In this document: positions 1 through 9,594 of the stretch, piece after piece
Layout: every line of letters begins with the position of its first letter
Numbering within the stretch: position 1 is the first letter of the stretch
NCBI RefSeq assembly: GCF_020966635.1
Contig: NZ_JAJKFQ010000001.1
Coordinates: 1,488,001-1,552,000 of the forward strand
Length of the DNA: 64,000 nt
DNA from: Stieleria sp. JC731
GTDB lineage: Bacteria > Planctomycetota > Planctomycetia > Pirellulales > Pirellulaceae
Direction: 5' to 3'
Made by a program: the position numbers and the translations under genes
The notes under the pieces: generated by a model
Told to the model about the DNA's origin: nothing
The model's input: only the letters and a program-made list of their open reading frames with translations
The model's database searches: none

Positions 1-113
1 GGCAAGACTGGATCGAAGCGTCAGGGCGCTGCGTGAACTCGACCGGATGGCAAACCTGTCGACACTGGTAGATTGTTTCGCTGCCGATCTGTCCGCAGGT
101 TCGACAGGGGATC

Positions 114-560
114 GTGGTGACATCGGCTCCTGAGATCACGGCTTCTGAAATCACCGCTTCTGGGATCACTGTCCAGCTTTGGGCAGGACGTCTGCCACGG
201 ATCGCCTGGTTTGCAGAACACTGTTGGTTGGTGATCTGCGATGGCCAAAGAAACGACCGTTGGGAGGTCTGGCAGTATCCCGCTTGTGGCCCAACCTACT
301 GGGGACACTTGCATCGCAACATGATGTCGCCGTTCGTCTGGATACGAAATCGCCCCAAGTATTTCTTGCACGAATTCGTTGGCAGTGAAGCTGTCGAACT
401 TGCCGAGCGGATCAAGTCGTCACCGACCGAGTATCCTTGGTGCAATCGGTATCACTACGTTCCCGGTCCCAATAGCAACACTTATATCCAATGGTGTTTG
501 CAGGATCGCTATCAGTTAGGCATTCGAGCGATCGGACGTCGCTACGCGAATAGGGCCTGA
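114..560 (+). CDS. DUF3750 family protein
   Basis: A 148-residue protein of unknown function. The region from about residue 27 on (PRIAWFAEHCWLVICD, then WEVWQYP, then YHYVPGPNSNTYIQWCLQ) resembles DUF3750, whose hallmark is a Pro-Gly-Pro-Asn-Ser-Asn-Thr stretch near the C-terminus. The GTG at 114 is the first usable start after an in-frame stop at 69-71. The first 25 residues contain a repeated TASEITASGIT-like stretch and may not be conserved, so the true start could be further in. No signal peptide or membrane segment is visible. It converges on the minus-strand gene ending at 616, and no terminator is evident between them. Function unknown; the family call is from recognition of the conserved motif. 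Confidence 0.7.
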   Translation: MVTSAPEITASEITASGITVQLWAGRLPRIAWFAEHCWLVICDGQRNDRWEVWQYPACGPTYWGHLHRNMMSPFVWIRNRPKYFLHEFVGSEAVELAERIKSSPTEYPWCNRYHYVPGPNSNTYIQWCLQDRYQLGIRAIGRRYANRA

Positions 561-615
561 TTGCGCAAAACAGTAAACGGATCATCGACGTTTGTTAAGT
601 CGACCGATTCAGTGC

Positions 616-1614
616 TTACAGCGCCAGCACTGCGATTCCGAGTCCTGCCCCGATCGCGAAACCGACCACGTCCGCAACGACAGGTTTCCAGACGGGCTCT
701 TCGGTTGTCGCGTAGAACCTGCGGACCGAATCGTTGTGTAGAAAGGCCCAGATACCGATTCCGAAGACCAGCCGGCCGACCAGCTTGCCAAAATCGGGGC
801 CAATTTCACCTTCTGTCACGACGCTGATAATGTTGAAGATGTGACTGGCCGTCGCCCATCCATAGCTGACCAGAACGACGTACCACGAAGCTTTGGATGG
901 GACAAAGCATGCGACGGAGGTCGCCAGGGAAAGGACCGCCATGGATCCGAGAATGATCATCGAGAGCATGTATAGCGTGCCCCCGGCTCCTTCGGGGACA
1001 AGTCCATCCGCACCCGAGAACATGTTGATCAAGCCGAACGCGAGCAGCATCAAGCCGACGAAAAGCAACGCGGACAGACCGTTGATCACCCCAAGGAAGG
1101 TCAGGAAGCCAGGTCGTGGTCCGTGACCCGATGGGCCGGTTTGGCCTTTGCTGCGGTCGCCACTGACCGACATCGCTTCATCAAGTAGCTTCGACGCGCT
1201 CGCGCTTTTATTCATCGCCGGCGAGGCTTGGCCTGGAATCGAAACGCTTTTAACGCCGGAGAAATCCGAGTCGGTTAGCTCGTCCAGAATTCCGCCCGAT
1301 TGTGGGGTCTGTGTCGCGAAGGGGTTGTATGGAAGTGGGGCCGCTTGGGCAGCAGGGGCCGGTGCTGCCGCAGGGCTAGCCGCAGTCGGACTGGTTGCCG
1401 CCGGGCGTTGCTGCGGCTGGGGCCGTGCAGCTGCTTGCTTGGCCGCCGTGTTTGGAGCGGTGTTCGGTGCAGCAGGTTTAGGGCTACCGCCGGCTGCTGC
1501 AGGGCTTCCGCCGGGGACACGAAACTGTTTCCCACATTTGCACTTCACTGCCTTTCCTGCTGCCGTGTCGGGCACTTGAAGAACCGTGGCGCATCCTGGG
1601 CATTTAATCTTCAT
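616..1614 (-). CDS. Zinc-ribbon membrane protein, Pro/Ala-rich linker
   Basis: 332 residues. The N-terminus (MKIKCPGCATVLQVPD, then VKCKCGKQFRVP) has a CxxC...CxC cysteine set as in small zinc ribbons (MJ0042-like) that begin many planctomycete proteins. Residues about 36-100 are a low-complexity Ala/Pro/Gln linker. The C-terminal half has about four or five hydrophobic segments, including FLTFLGVINGLSALLFVGL, LYMLSMIILGSMAVLSLA and VVGFAIGAGLGIAVLAL. I infer a cytoplasmic metal-binding head joined to an inner-membrane domain. Function is unknown. It stands alone, downstream of aroC on the same strand with a 154-base gap, so it may have its own promoter. Confidence 0.75.
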   Translation of the reverse strand: MKIKCPGCATVLQVPDTAAGKAVKCKCGKQFRVPGGSPAAAGGSPKPAAPNTAPNTAAKQAAARPQPQQRPAATSPTAASPAAAPAPAAQAAPLPYNPFATQTPQSGGILDELTDSDFSGVKSVSIPGQASPAMNKSASASKLLDEAMSVSGDRSKGQTGPSGHGPRPGFLTFLGVINGLSALLFVGLMLLAFGLINMFSGADGLVPEGAGGTLYMLSMIILGSMAVLSLATSVACFVPSKASWYVVLVSYGWATASHIFNIISVVTEGEIGPDFGKLVGRLVFGIGIWAFLHNDSVRRFYATTEEPVWKPVVADVVGFAIGAGLGIAVLAL

Positions 1615-1768
1615 GAGACGGCAGAGAAAATCTGGTGCAAGAAAAGTGGGCTGTCGCGACAGGTGTGGGCATAGTTTAGCACGAGCAAATCAAATTGCTG
1701 CGTCTACTTTCTCAATCCGTTAGCGGCAAAATCAGATCGCGAAGCAGGAACGACGAGGAGCTTTTGGT

Positions 1769-3034
1769 TCAGCCAAAGATCGATGGCAAACCGTCGGCCA
1801 GTGACTGTGAACGTTGGCTAAGTGCCGCGTTCATCAGCTCGATTGCCATGCGAGATTCCAGTGTCACCCCGGCTCGAACACCCACGCAGGGGTCGTGGCG
1901 TCCTTTTTCGAGTTCAAAATCGATCTCGGTAAGATCTTTAGAAACTGATTTTTGCGGTTTGTTGATCGTTGAGGTGGGCTTGAATCCGACCTCGAAGGCA
2001 AGTGGCATTCCCGTGGTCATGCCTCCGATCAATCCACCGTGCGTATTGGTGGTATAGCCGGACCGACGAATCGGATCGTTGTTCTCACTGCCGCGCCGAC
2101 CGACGACGGCTTTTCCTGATCCGACCTCGCAAGATTGAACCGCATTCAGGCCGCCAAGCGTTCCCATCACACGAGCTTTTAAGGATTGATAAAGAGGGTC
2201 GCCAAGCAACGCGGGAACGTTTAACGCGACGACTTCGACACTGGCGCCGAGCGAATCACCTTGCTTGCGAGTCTCTTTGATCAGTTCACCAGCTTCGTTT
2301 GCAAAGTCTGAGTCGATCGAAGGAATTTCGGCTTCGTCGATTGAACGCTGCATTTCCGCGATCGCGTCAGCCGGAATCAGTGTCGGCCCGTCCTGATTGC
2401 GAAACTGGTCGTATAGCTTTTGGCATTCGTCAGCCAACGAGATTCCTGAACGCAACTCGCCGACTTGGCTGATTGATGAAACCAGTACCGTTTGAAAATG
2501 CTGCTGCAGGAACAGTCTTGCCACACTGCCGCCGATGACGTCACTGATTGTCGCGCGATAGCTGCTGCGGCCGCCGCCACGAATGTCGACAAAGCCTTGT
2601 GATTTGTGGTACTTCAGCAGGTCAGTGTGGCCGGGGCGGACTTGACCGCCGGGACCGATGAACTGGGTGTAGTCACCAGACTTTTTACTGGTCGACAGAA
2701 CCACAGCAGAAATCGGTTCGCCAGTGCTAAAGCCTGATTCGAAGGCCTCCGTTTCGAAGGTGTTGCCATCGACATTCACCGAAATGGTGCTCGGTCCCAG
2801 CAGCGCATCGTGATCCGTTTGGTACAAGCCGCTCAGGAAGACAACTTTGTCCTTTTCGTTGCGCGGCGTGCCGTGCTTGTTTCCACCGGGGCGGCGGCGA
2901 TCGAGGAACTGCTGCACGGTTTGACGATCGATTTTCAGTCCCGGAGGGCAACCGAAGATGATCGTGGTAATGCCAGGGCCATGTGATTCGCCAGCGCCGG
3001 CAACGGAATAAAACGGTCCACCAAGAATTTCCAT
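1769..3034 (-). CDS. aroC: Chorismate synthase
   Basis: Converts 5-enolpyruvylshikimate-3-phosphate to chorismate, the last step of the shikimate pathway, with reduced FMN. The start at 3034 (MEILGGPFYSVAGAGESHG) puts the GESHG signature at the usual N-terminal place; a longer in-frame extension to 3208 would overlap rpiB and looks spurious. RPGHTDLLKY, THGGLIGGMTTG, FKPTSTI and the C-terminal GRHDPCVGVRAGV all match the family. The second signature reads GRSSYRATISDV instead of the common GR(A/S)SARET, so this is a divergent form. At 421 residues it is longer than the E. coli enzyme (about 360), with extra sequence in the middle (around SLADECQKLYDQF). It lies 19 bases after rpiB and is probably co-transcribed with it. 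Confidence 0.93.
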   Translation of the reverse strand: MEILGGPFYSVAGAGESHGPGITTIIFGCPPGLKIDRQTVQQFLDRRRPGGNKHGTPRNEKDKVVFLSGLYQTDHDALLGPSTISVNVDGNTFETEAFESGFSTGEPISAVVLSTSKKSGDYTQFIGPGGQVRPGHTDLLKYHKSQGFVDIRGGGRSSYRATISDVIGGSVARLFLQQHFQTVLVSSISQVGELRSGISLADECQKLYDQFRNQDGPTLIPADAIAEMQRSIDEAEIPSIDSDFANEAGELIKETRKQGDSLGASVEVVALNVPALLGDPLYQSLKARVMGTLGGLNAVQSCEVGSGKAVVGRRGSENNDPIRRSGYTTNTHGGLIGGMTTGMPLAFEVGFKPTSTINKPQKSVSKDLTEIDFELEKGRHDPCVGVRAGVTLESRMAIELMNAALSQRSQSLADGLPSIFG

Positions 3035-3053
3035 GATATGCAGTGGCTCCGAG

Positions 3054-3587
3054 TCAGGCCTGGGGTCCGTCGAGAGCGTCGATACCTTGTGCTTCGATTT
3101 CCATGACCTTGTCCAGTCGTCGTTGGTGGCGTTCCGATGGGGTGTAGTGTGCACCCAAGAAAGCACGGACGATTTCCATCGCCAATTCACTGCCGATGAT
3201 GCGGCCACCGATGCACAGAACGTTCATATCGTCATGCTCGACGCCTTGGTGTGCCGAGTACGTGTCGTGGCAAATTGCGGCGCGGATACCAGGGATCTTG
3301 TTCGCGGCGACACTGACACCGACACCGCTGCCGCAGACCACGATCCCGCGGTCAGCTTTGCCCGAAAGGATTTCACGCGATACCGCGATCGCGAAATCCG
3401 GATAGTCGCATCGCTCGGTGCTGTTGGTCCCACAATCGACAACCTCGCCCGCTAACTCTCCGAGGTCACCTGAGGAAAGGCATTCGGCGATGACTTGCTT
3501 GAGTGGAAATCCGGCGTGGTCACCTCCGATCGCGATACGAAGTGGCTTTTCAGATTTTGGCGTTTCAGATTTCGGCTGGGCGTTCAT
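3054..3587 (-). CDS. rpiB: Ribose-5-phosphate isomerase B (RpiB/LacA family)
   Basis: Interconverts ribose-5-phosphate and ribulose-5-phosphate in the pentose phosphate pathway. The 177-residue protein shows the family pattern: RIAIGGDHAGFPLK near the start, DYPDFA, then GIVVCGSGVGVSVAANK with the catalytic-region cysteine, RAAICHDTYSA, and NVLCIGGRIIG. The first 15 residues are a short polar extension. rpiB and aroC are separated by 19 bases and read in the same direction, so they likely form an operon; ribose phosphate and aromatic precursor supply are not directly linked, so the pairing may only reflect shared transcription. LacA-type allose or galactose isomerases are close relatives, but the sequence is best read as RpiB. 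Confidence 0.92.
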   Translation of the reverse strand: MNAQPKSETPKSEKPLRIAIGGDHAGFPLKQVIAECLSSGDLGELAGEVVDCGTNSTERCDYPDFAIAVSREILSGKADRGIVVCGSGVGVSVAANKIPGIRAAICHDTYSAHQGVEHDDMNVLCIGGRIIGSELAMEIVRAFLGAHYTPSERHQRRLDKVMEIEAQGIDALDGPQA

Positions 3588-4401
3588 GGACGGAATAGGT
3601 CAGCGGTGTTCGAAAAGGGACGGCCGGGTGGTTCGATGTCGGCTGCCTTAAGCAACCGAAACAGGAAACGGGCAGTCGTTGGTCGTGTCGGACAGCATTT
3701 TTCGTGCGATCAAGCGTTCACGTGTTCAATCGCGAATCTTCGATCGGCAAAACTATAAAACGGTGATTTGGTTGCACTGTCGGTGGTTCGCTAAGAATTC
3801 AAGCGGCTTGCTAGCAGTGCTTCACGGTTGCTAGCGTCATTTGAGAAAACTTGGTCTGGGGAGAGCCAATCGGCCGGCTCAGGTATCAAGTCTTCAAAAT
3901 TGAGCTCTCGAAACAGATCTCTTATTTTGCGATCAGGGATCGGGCGACACGTTGTTTGTGCAATCAATGGGTCGGGGGGCTGGCTGTCATCTCGCGTCGA
4001 TCGAGAGACATTTCGGCCGACGGGGGCAGTTTAGCTCAGAGAGGCAAATTTCGTTAGCCGGTCGTTGTGGGGTATTGGCATACAGAAACGATGAAAATCG
4101 GACAGTTTTTGATCGGCGTTGACCCCTCCGCCGAAACACCCTAACCTAAGTCGCCCAAAGCGTTTAGCTTTACTCGCTGCGTATGAGGCCAACCCGGCTT
4201 TCTGTCGAGACAACTCGGCGGATGCGAATTTGGCCCGAAATTGGCTGATCTGGACGTAGACGGGCTGCGCTGCCAATCTGTCCGCTGGTCCGGCGAATTA
4301 ACCCGTTCCAGCGAATGAACCAGTTCCGGCGAATGAAAAGGCTCGGATGCCTTTGGAATTGCCCTGCGAGCGATCGATCGAAACCAACCAACGATTCAAC
4401 G
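3588..4401. other. Long divergent intergenic region upstream of rpiB and secA
   Basis: About 810 bases lie between the divergent starts of rpiB and secA. I see no convincing gene; the short open frames here overlap each other and look random. The region should contain promoters for both directions, but I could not identify a clear -35/-10 pair. The only structured element is a triple 18-base repeat at 4291-4344 next to the secA start. Confidence 0.5.
4291..4344. repeat. Three tandem 18-bp imperfect repeats before secA
   Basis: Three back-to-back 18-base units begin at 4291, 4309 and 4327, with the shared core GCGAAT(T/G)AA followed by a segment ending GTTC or GCTC. They end 57 bases before the chosen secA start. 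The frame is open through them, so an extended SecA starting at 4315 would include part of the array, but canonical SecA begins at 4402. Confidence 0.7.
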
Positions 4402-7400
4402 ATGTCGTTTTTTGAAACTCTTGTGGATATTACCGGAGCAGCCTTTGGCGGGTTGCTGAGCTCGTTTGAGCGAGGTGTTACGTCGGTATTTGGTTCGGCC
4501 AACGCGCGCCAAGTCGCGACGTTGCGAGCCCAGGCGGACGAGATTACAGCCTTGGAGCCCAAATACGCTGCGATGAGCGATGACGAGCTGCGTGAGCAAA
4601 CGCAGATCTTTCGCAAGCGTATTCGCGATGGCGAATCTCTCGATGACATCCTCATCGATGCCTTCGCCGTCTGCCGCGAAGGTGGCAAGCGATTCCTGGG
4701 CATGCGTCACTACGACGTCCAGTTGATCGGTGGGATGGTGCTTCACTCCGGCAAGATCGCCGAAATGGTGACTGGTGAAGGTAAAACACTGGTCGCAACC
4801 TTGCCCGCCTATCTAAACGCACTGGAAGGCAAAGGCGTTCACGTCATTACGGTCAACGACTATTTGGCCCGCCGTGACATGGAGTGGATGGCGCCGCTGT
4901 ACATGAACCTTGGATTAACGGTCAACGCGATCCAATCGGGCATGTCGACTCACGAGAAACAAGCCGCCTATCGTTGTGATATCACGTACGGAACGAACAA
5001 CGAATTCGGTTTCGATTACTTGCGTGACAACATGCGCCCCGCTGCTCAAGGCGACGATCGTTTTCCGCCTGAAGTTCAACAGTGCCAAGGCCCATTGAAC
5101 TACGCGATCATCGACGAAGTCGACAATATCTTGATCGACGAAGCGCGGACCCCGTTGATCATCAGCGGTCCGAGCGAGATGGACTTGGGACGCTATGCCG
5201 ACGCGGACCGTGTCGCGCGTTCGCTGCAACAAGACGTGCACTTCACCGTCGACGAAAAGGGACGCAACGTCACGTTGACCGACGAAGGTGTGCGCGAGGC
5301 TGAAAAGCTAGCCGGTGTGGAAAGCTTCTACACGGCGGGCAACATGGAATGGCCCCACCTGATCGATAACGCTCTGAAAGCACACTTCCTATACAAGCTG
5401 GACGTCAATTACGTCGTTAAAGATCGCCAGATTGTGATCGTTGACGAATTCACCGGACGTCTGATGGATGGACGTCAATGGTCCGACGGTTTGCACCAAG
5501 CCGTTGAAGCCAAAGAAGGCGTGCCGATCAAACCGGAAACGCAAACGTTTGCGACCGCATCGCTGCAGAACATCTTCAAGATGTACAAGAAACTGTCCGG
5601 TATGACCGGTACGGCGATGACCGAAGCGAACGAGTTTTGGAAAATCTACAAGCTGGACGTCGTCGCGATCCCGACCAATCGTGGTTTGCAGCGAATCGAA
5701 TATCCCGACGTCATTTATCTGACCGAGGAATATAAGTTCAAGGCCTTGGCTGAAGAGATCGAACGCACGGTCAAGTGGGACGTGATCGTCACCAAAGATG
5801 GAAAAGAATATTGGGGTGACATCAAGGAAGAGAACGACGAACAGATCAAGTTTGTCGCCAAGGGGGAAAAGGAAGTCCAAGACTTCCCACGGTCAAAGAT
5901 CACCGTGATCGAATACAAAGGACGCCCCGTTCTTGTCGGTACGGTCAGTATCGAAAAGAGTGAAAAGCTAAGCCGCCTACTCGAACGACGTGGCATCGAG
6001 CACCAAGTCCTCAACGCGAAACAACACCAACGTGAGGCCGACATCGTCGCACAGGCTGGACGAAAGTTTGCCGTCACGATCGCAACCAACATGGCCGGTC
6101 GTGGTACCGACATTATCTTGGGCGGTAACCCCGAGAACAAAGCTTGGGCTCAGTTGCAGCACAAATACGACACCCGACTTGATGTTCCCGATGATGAATG
6201 GAACGAGCTGGTCGAATCGTTTGATAAAGCCGAAGGGATGAGCGAGCAAGGCGTACACATCCGTGAACTCGGCGGACTTTGTGTACTCGGTACCGAACGC
6301 CACGAATCACGCCGAATCGACCTTCAGTTGCGGGGCCGTTGTGGTCGACAAGGCGACCCCGGTTCGAGTCGCTTCTTCCTTTCACTCGAAGACGATCTGA
6401 TGCGGATCTTCGCGGGTGAGTGGGTTAAGAACATGATGGAACGCATCGGCATGCGTGAGGACGAGCCACTGGAATCCAAGCTTGTCACACGCCGTATTGC
6501 AGCCGCACAAAAGAAAGTCGAAGAACGCAACTTCGAAATGCGAAAGAGCTTGTTGGACTATGACGAAGTCATGGACGAACAGCGAAAACGGGTTTACCGA
6601 TACCGACAAAACCTGTTGGATGGTCACAGCTCTCGCGACATGATCTTGGAACTGATTCAATCCCAGATCGAAAAGCAAGTTGATACGTTTCTGGATCCAG
6701 ACTACGGCGTCGATATGTTTGCCGCGTTCGCCGGTGGAAAGCTGGGATGCGTGCTCGAGCCCAAGGATTTCCAGAACATGGAAATGTCGATGGCCGATGC
6801 CTACGCTCGTGAACAAGCCGAGCGATCTGCCGAAGTCACCGTCGAAGAAATCGTCGAAGAAAACCTGCCACAAGGCATGGAAGACGAATGGAACCTCAAA
6901 GCGATGGCGAAGTGGGCCAACACCGCTTTGGAAACCAACTATCAAGACCACCAGCTCAAGAACATGGATCGAGACGACTTGATCAAGGAATTGATCGAGA
7001 AGGCTCATCAACGTATCGAATCAGTCGACCTAAGCGAAGGCGAGCCTTTGCTGGACGCCGACTATGGCCTGCGGATGCTCTGTGGCTGGATGCGTTATCG
7101 GTTCGGAATCGAAACCACACCGGAAGAATTCCGCGACGTCGAAGACCGTCGAAGTGTGACACATGAATTGGTCACACGCGCCGAACAGGCCTACGCGGAA
7201 AAGGAAACGGAGTACCCTGCCCTGGCCGGGATTTCACAGTTCACCGTTCAACAAGGTGCCCAGGTTGTCCTCAATCGCGAAGGCTTGGTTGACTGGATTT
7301 CGCGTCGGTTCGAAAAGGCACTCGCCGTCGATGAAGTGCCGCTGAACCGTGACGACTTGAAAACTCAACTCACCGTTTTTAGTCGCGACATGGCTAATGC

Positions 7401-8118
7401 GGCGGAGCCTTTGATGAATGAGGCTCAAAAACGGGTTGCGGATCTGTTTGCGAACGTTCAAGACGATAAGACAGCGGCAGTCGCGACCAGCGGCAACAAT
7501 AAGCTTGCCGACTTGGTCGAATGGATGAAGGTCGAACTGGGCGCATCGGTTGATGCCGAAGACTTCTCGCGGATGAACCGCGATGAATTGCAATTGGCCG
7601 TCAGCGGCGCAGTTGATGATCGTTTCCACCCAGAAATGCGTCGGATGGAACGTCAGATCCTGTTGAACATTGTGGACGACGCGTGGAAAAACCACCTGCT
7701 AACGATGGATCACCTGCGCAGCAGCGTCGGTTTGAAAGGCTACGCTCAGCTGGATCCCAAAGTCGAATACAAACGCGAAGGCATGCGTCTGTTTGATCAG
7801 ATGTGGGAGTCGGTTGGTGAGCAGGTTACCGGCCTGGTCTTCCGTATGGAGTCGTTCAATCAGGACTTCATTCGTAGTACTTGGGTCGATGCAAAAGCCC
7901 GCCACGATGAGGCTCGGTCGATTACCAGCGAGTCGTCATCGGCAACCGCAACCAAGGCTGCAACACAAACCGCAGCTCAGCAGGCTGCCGAAGCCAGCAA
8001 TCAAGCGACGGACGAAAAGCCTGAACCGATTCGCAACGTCGGTGTCAAAGTCGGTCGCAACGATCCGTGCCCCTGTGGCAGCGGTAAGAAGTACAAATCC
8101 TGCTGTATGAGAAAGTAG
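4402..8118 (+). CDS. secA: Preprotein translocase ATPase SecA, enlarged form
   Basis: Motor ATPase that drives unfolded proteins through SecYEG. The start at 4402 ([12 protein letters not shown]) fits the family; an upstream ATG at 4315 adds 29 unlikely residues. Visible motifs are Walker A TGEGKT (residues 124-129), [62 protein letters not shown] and a C-terminal zinc motif [13 protein letters not shown]. At 1238 residues it is far longer than E. coli SecA (901). Two insertions explain this. One is about 45 residues at 460-505 in the second nucleotide-binding region. The other is roughly 200 extra residues in the helical scaffold part, between about residues 760 and 1080. No Shine-Dalgarno sequence is seen. 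It is followed 131 bases later by waaA. Confidence 0.96.
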   Translation: MSFFETLVDITGAAFGGLLSSFERGVTSVFGSANARQVATLRAQADEITALEPKYAAMSDDELREQTQIFRKRIRDGESLDDILIDAFAVCREGGKRFLGMRHYDVQLIGGMVLHSGKIAEMVTGEGKTLVATLPAYLNALEGKGVHVITVNDYLARRDMEWMAPLYMNLGLTVNAIQSGMSTHEKQAAYRCDITYGTNNEFGFDYLRDNMRPAAQGDDRFPPEVQQCQGPLNYAIIDEVDNILIDEARTPLIISGPSEMDLGRYADADRVARSLQQDVHFTVDEKGRNVTLTDEGVREAEKLAGVESFYTAGNMEWPHLIDNALKAHFLYKLDVNYVVKDRQIVIVDEFTGRLMDGRQWSDGLHQAVEAKEGVPIKPETQTFATASLQNIFKMYKKLSGMTGTAMTEANEFWKIYKLDVVAIPTNRGLQRIEYPDVIYLTEEYKFKALAEEIERTVKWDVIVTKDGKEYWGDIKEENDEQIKFVAKGEKEVQDFPRSKITVIEYKGRPVLVGTVSIEKSEKLSRLLERRGIEHQVLNAKQHQREADIVAQAGRKFAVTIATNMAGRGTDIILGGNPENKAWAQLQHKYDTRLDVPDDEWNELVESFDKAEGMSEQGVHIRELGGLCVLGTERHESRRIDLQLRGRCGRQGDPGSSRFFLSLEDDLMRIFAGEWVKNMMERIGMREDEPLESKLVTRRIAAAQKKVEERNFEMRKSLLDYDEVMDEQRKRVYRYRQNLLDGHSSRDMILELIQSQIEKQVDTFLDPDYGVDMFAAFAGGKLGCVLEPKDFQNMEMSMADAYAREQAERSAEVTVEEIVEENLPQGMEDEWNLKAMAKWANTALETNYQDHQLKNMDRDDLIKELIEKAHQRIESVDLSEGEPLLDADYGLRMLCGWMRYRFGIETTPEEFRDVEDRRSVTHELVTRAEQAYAEKETEYPALAGISQFTVQQGAQVVLNREGLVDWISRRFEKALAVDEVPLNRDDLKTQLTVFSRDMANAAEPLMNEAQKRVADLFANVQDDKTAAVATSGNNKLADLVEWMKVELGASVDAEDFSRMNRDELQLAVSGAVDDRFHPEMRRMERQILLNIVDDAWKNHLLTMDHLRSSVGLKGYAQLDPKVEYKREGMRLFDQMWESVGEQVTGLVFRMESFNQDFIRSTWVDAKARHDEARSITSESSSATATKAATQTAAQQAAEASNQATDEKPEPIRNVGVKVGRNDPCPCGSGKKYKSCCMRK

Positions 8119-8249
8119 TCTGGCTTGTCGTTTGACAGCCGAACGTCTGAACGCAGGTAAACAGCGTTTCAGACCGATCGGTTTGGATGCGACAAGTGAT
8201 AGGGTTGGTGTATCGATCGCTTTAGCCAAGGCTGGGAAAGGATTCCGCC

Positions 8250-9581
8250 ATGTTCGCGAACTTCGTCTATCTGGTTGCGTTGACGCTGGCATCCCCGTGG
8301 ATCGCTTATCGCATTGTCCGTCATGGACGCTATCGACGTGGGATCAGCGAAAAACTGTTCGGCATCTCCAAGTCCAAAGCAAAGCGGATCTGTGGCGGGC
8401 CGGGGCGATCACCGATTTGGATCCATGCGGTCAGCGTTGGCGAGGTCAACCTAATCGTCGATCTGGTTGCTAAGTTGACGCGATTGGATCCCACGACGCC
8501 GATCGTCGTGAGCACCAGTACCGACACCGGTTACGATCTCGCTGTGCAGCGTTTTGGAAGCGATCAAGTTTTCTTTTGCCCATTGGATTTTTCCTGGGCC
8601 GTTCGCCGAACGCTTCGACGATTGATGCCTCGCAAATTGATCCTTGTCGAGTTGGAACTTTGGCCCAATTTGGTTCGCTTGTCTCGTCAAGCCGGAACCG
8701 AAGTGTTGGTTATCAATGCCCGATTGAGCGAGCGAAGCTCAGCCGGCTATCAACGTGTCAGTCGTTTGACGCGTCCGATTTTTGCAGACTTATGCGGGGT
8801 CGCTTGCCAAGACAAATCGACTGCCGAGCGTTTCGTCGCCTGTGGTGCCGATCCAGAGGTCGTGACCGTGACTGGGGCATTGAAGTTTGACAACGCACCG
8901 GATTCACGAGATACCGTCGAGGTTCAAAACCGATTGAATTGGGCCAGTGTTGATCCATGGCATCGGGTATGGATCGTCGGCAGCACTCAAGAAGGCGAAG
9001 AGGCGATGGCACTTCGCATCTACAAACGCTTGGTCACAGCTCATCCTGAATTGCGACTGATTTTGGTTCCTCGCCATCGGGAACGTTTCGATTCGGTTGC
9101 ACAACTGATCCAGTCCAACGGTTTGGTTTGTCGTCGACGTTCGAATCGGAAATTGGAAGCGACAGAGCGACTTGGTTCGGATGGACAGTGGGATGCGAAT
9201 CGGGTGCTGCTGATCGACTCCATCGGAGAATTACGGCACTGGTGGGGCGTTGGTCAGATCGCGACCGTTGGCGGAAGCTTTGTCGATCGGGGTGGGCAGA
9301 ACATGTTGGAGCCCGCGGGGTATGGCAGTGCGGTTTGCTTTGGTCCTGACACACGTAACTTTAAAGAGATCGCGAACCGTTTGATCGAAGCTGGTGGCGC
9401 AAAGCGAACCGCGAACGAAACAGAGCTGGAAGCGTTTGTCGATCGATGTCTTGTAGATCAACCGGCCGCCGACGAACTGGGGCGAGCAGCGCAGTCCGTC
9501 ATCGCTCAGCACCGCGGGGCGACCGATCGAACATTACAATTCTTGGCTGGGCAGCCGCTGGAATTTGCACGAGCGGCTTGA
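8250..9581 (+). CDS. waaA: 3-deoxy-D-manno-octulosonic acid (Kdo) transferase
   Basis: GT30-family enzyme that adds Kdo from CMP-Kdo to lipid IVA at the cytoplasmic face of the inner membrane, the start of the LPS core. The 443-residue length matches the family. The N-terminal hydrophobic anchor (FVYLVALTLASPWIAYRIV) is followed by IWIHAVSVGEV with the expected glutamate, then VVSTSTDTGYDLA, LVELELWPNLV, INARLSERS, ALKFDN, VGSTQEGEE, LVPRHRERF and GGSFVDRGGQNMLEPAGYG near the C-terminus. Its presence shows that this organism makes a Kdo-bearing lipid A. It converges on the 9595 gene with only 13 bases between the stops and no visible terminator. Confidence 0.95.
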   Translation: MFANFVYLVALTLASPWIAYRIVRHGRYRRGISEKLFGISKSKAKRICGGPGRSPIWIHAVSVGEVNLIVDLVAKLTRLDPTTPIVVSTSTDTGYDLAVQRFGSDQVFFCPLDFSWAVRRTLRRLMPRKLILVELELWPNLVRLSRQAGTEVLVINARLSERSSAGYQRVSRLTRPIFADLCGVACQDKSTAERFVACGADPEVVTVTGALKFDNAPDSRDTVEVQNRLNWASVDPWHRVWIVGSTQEGEEAMALRIYKRLVTAHPELRLILVPRHRERFDSVAQLIQSNGLVCRRRSNRKLEATERLGSDGQWDANRVLLIDSIGELRHWWGVGQIATVGGSFVDRGGQNMLEPAGYGSAVCFGPDTRNFKEIANRLIEAGGAKRTANETELEAFVDRCLVDQPAADELGRAAQSVIAQHRGATDRTLQFLAGQPLEFARAA

Positions 9582-9594
9582 TCAGCGTTAATGA

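Noticed and set aside
3747-3790. TATA-like sequence as a promoter for rpiB.
   Set aside because: No matching -35 box at a proper distance; A/T-rich stretches of this kind are common in such gaps.
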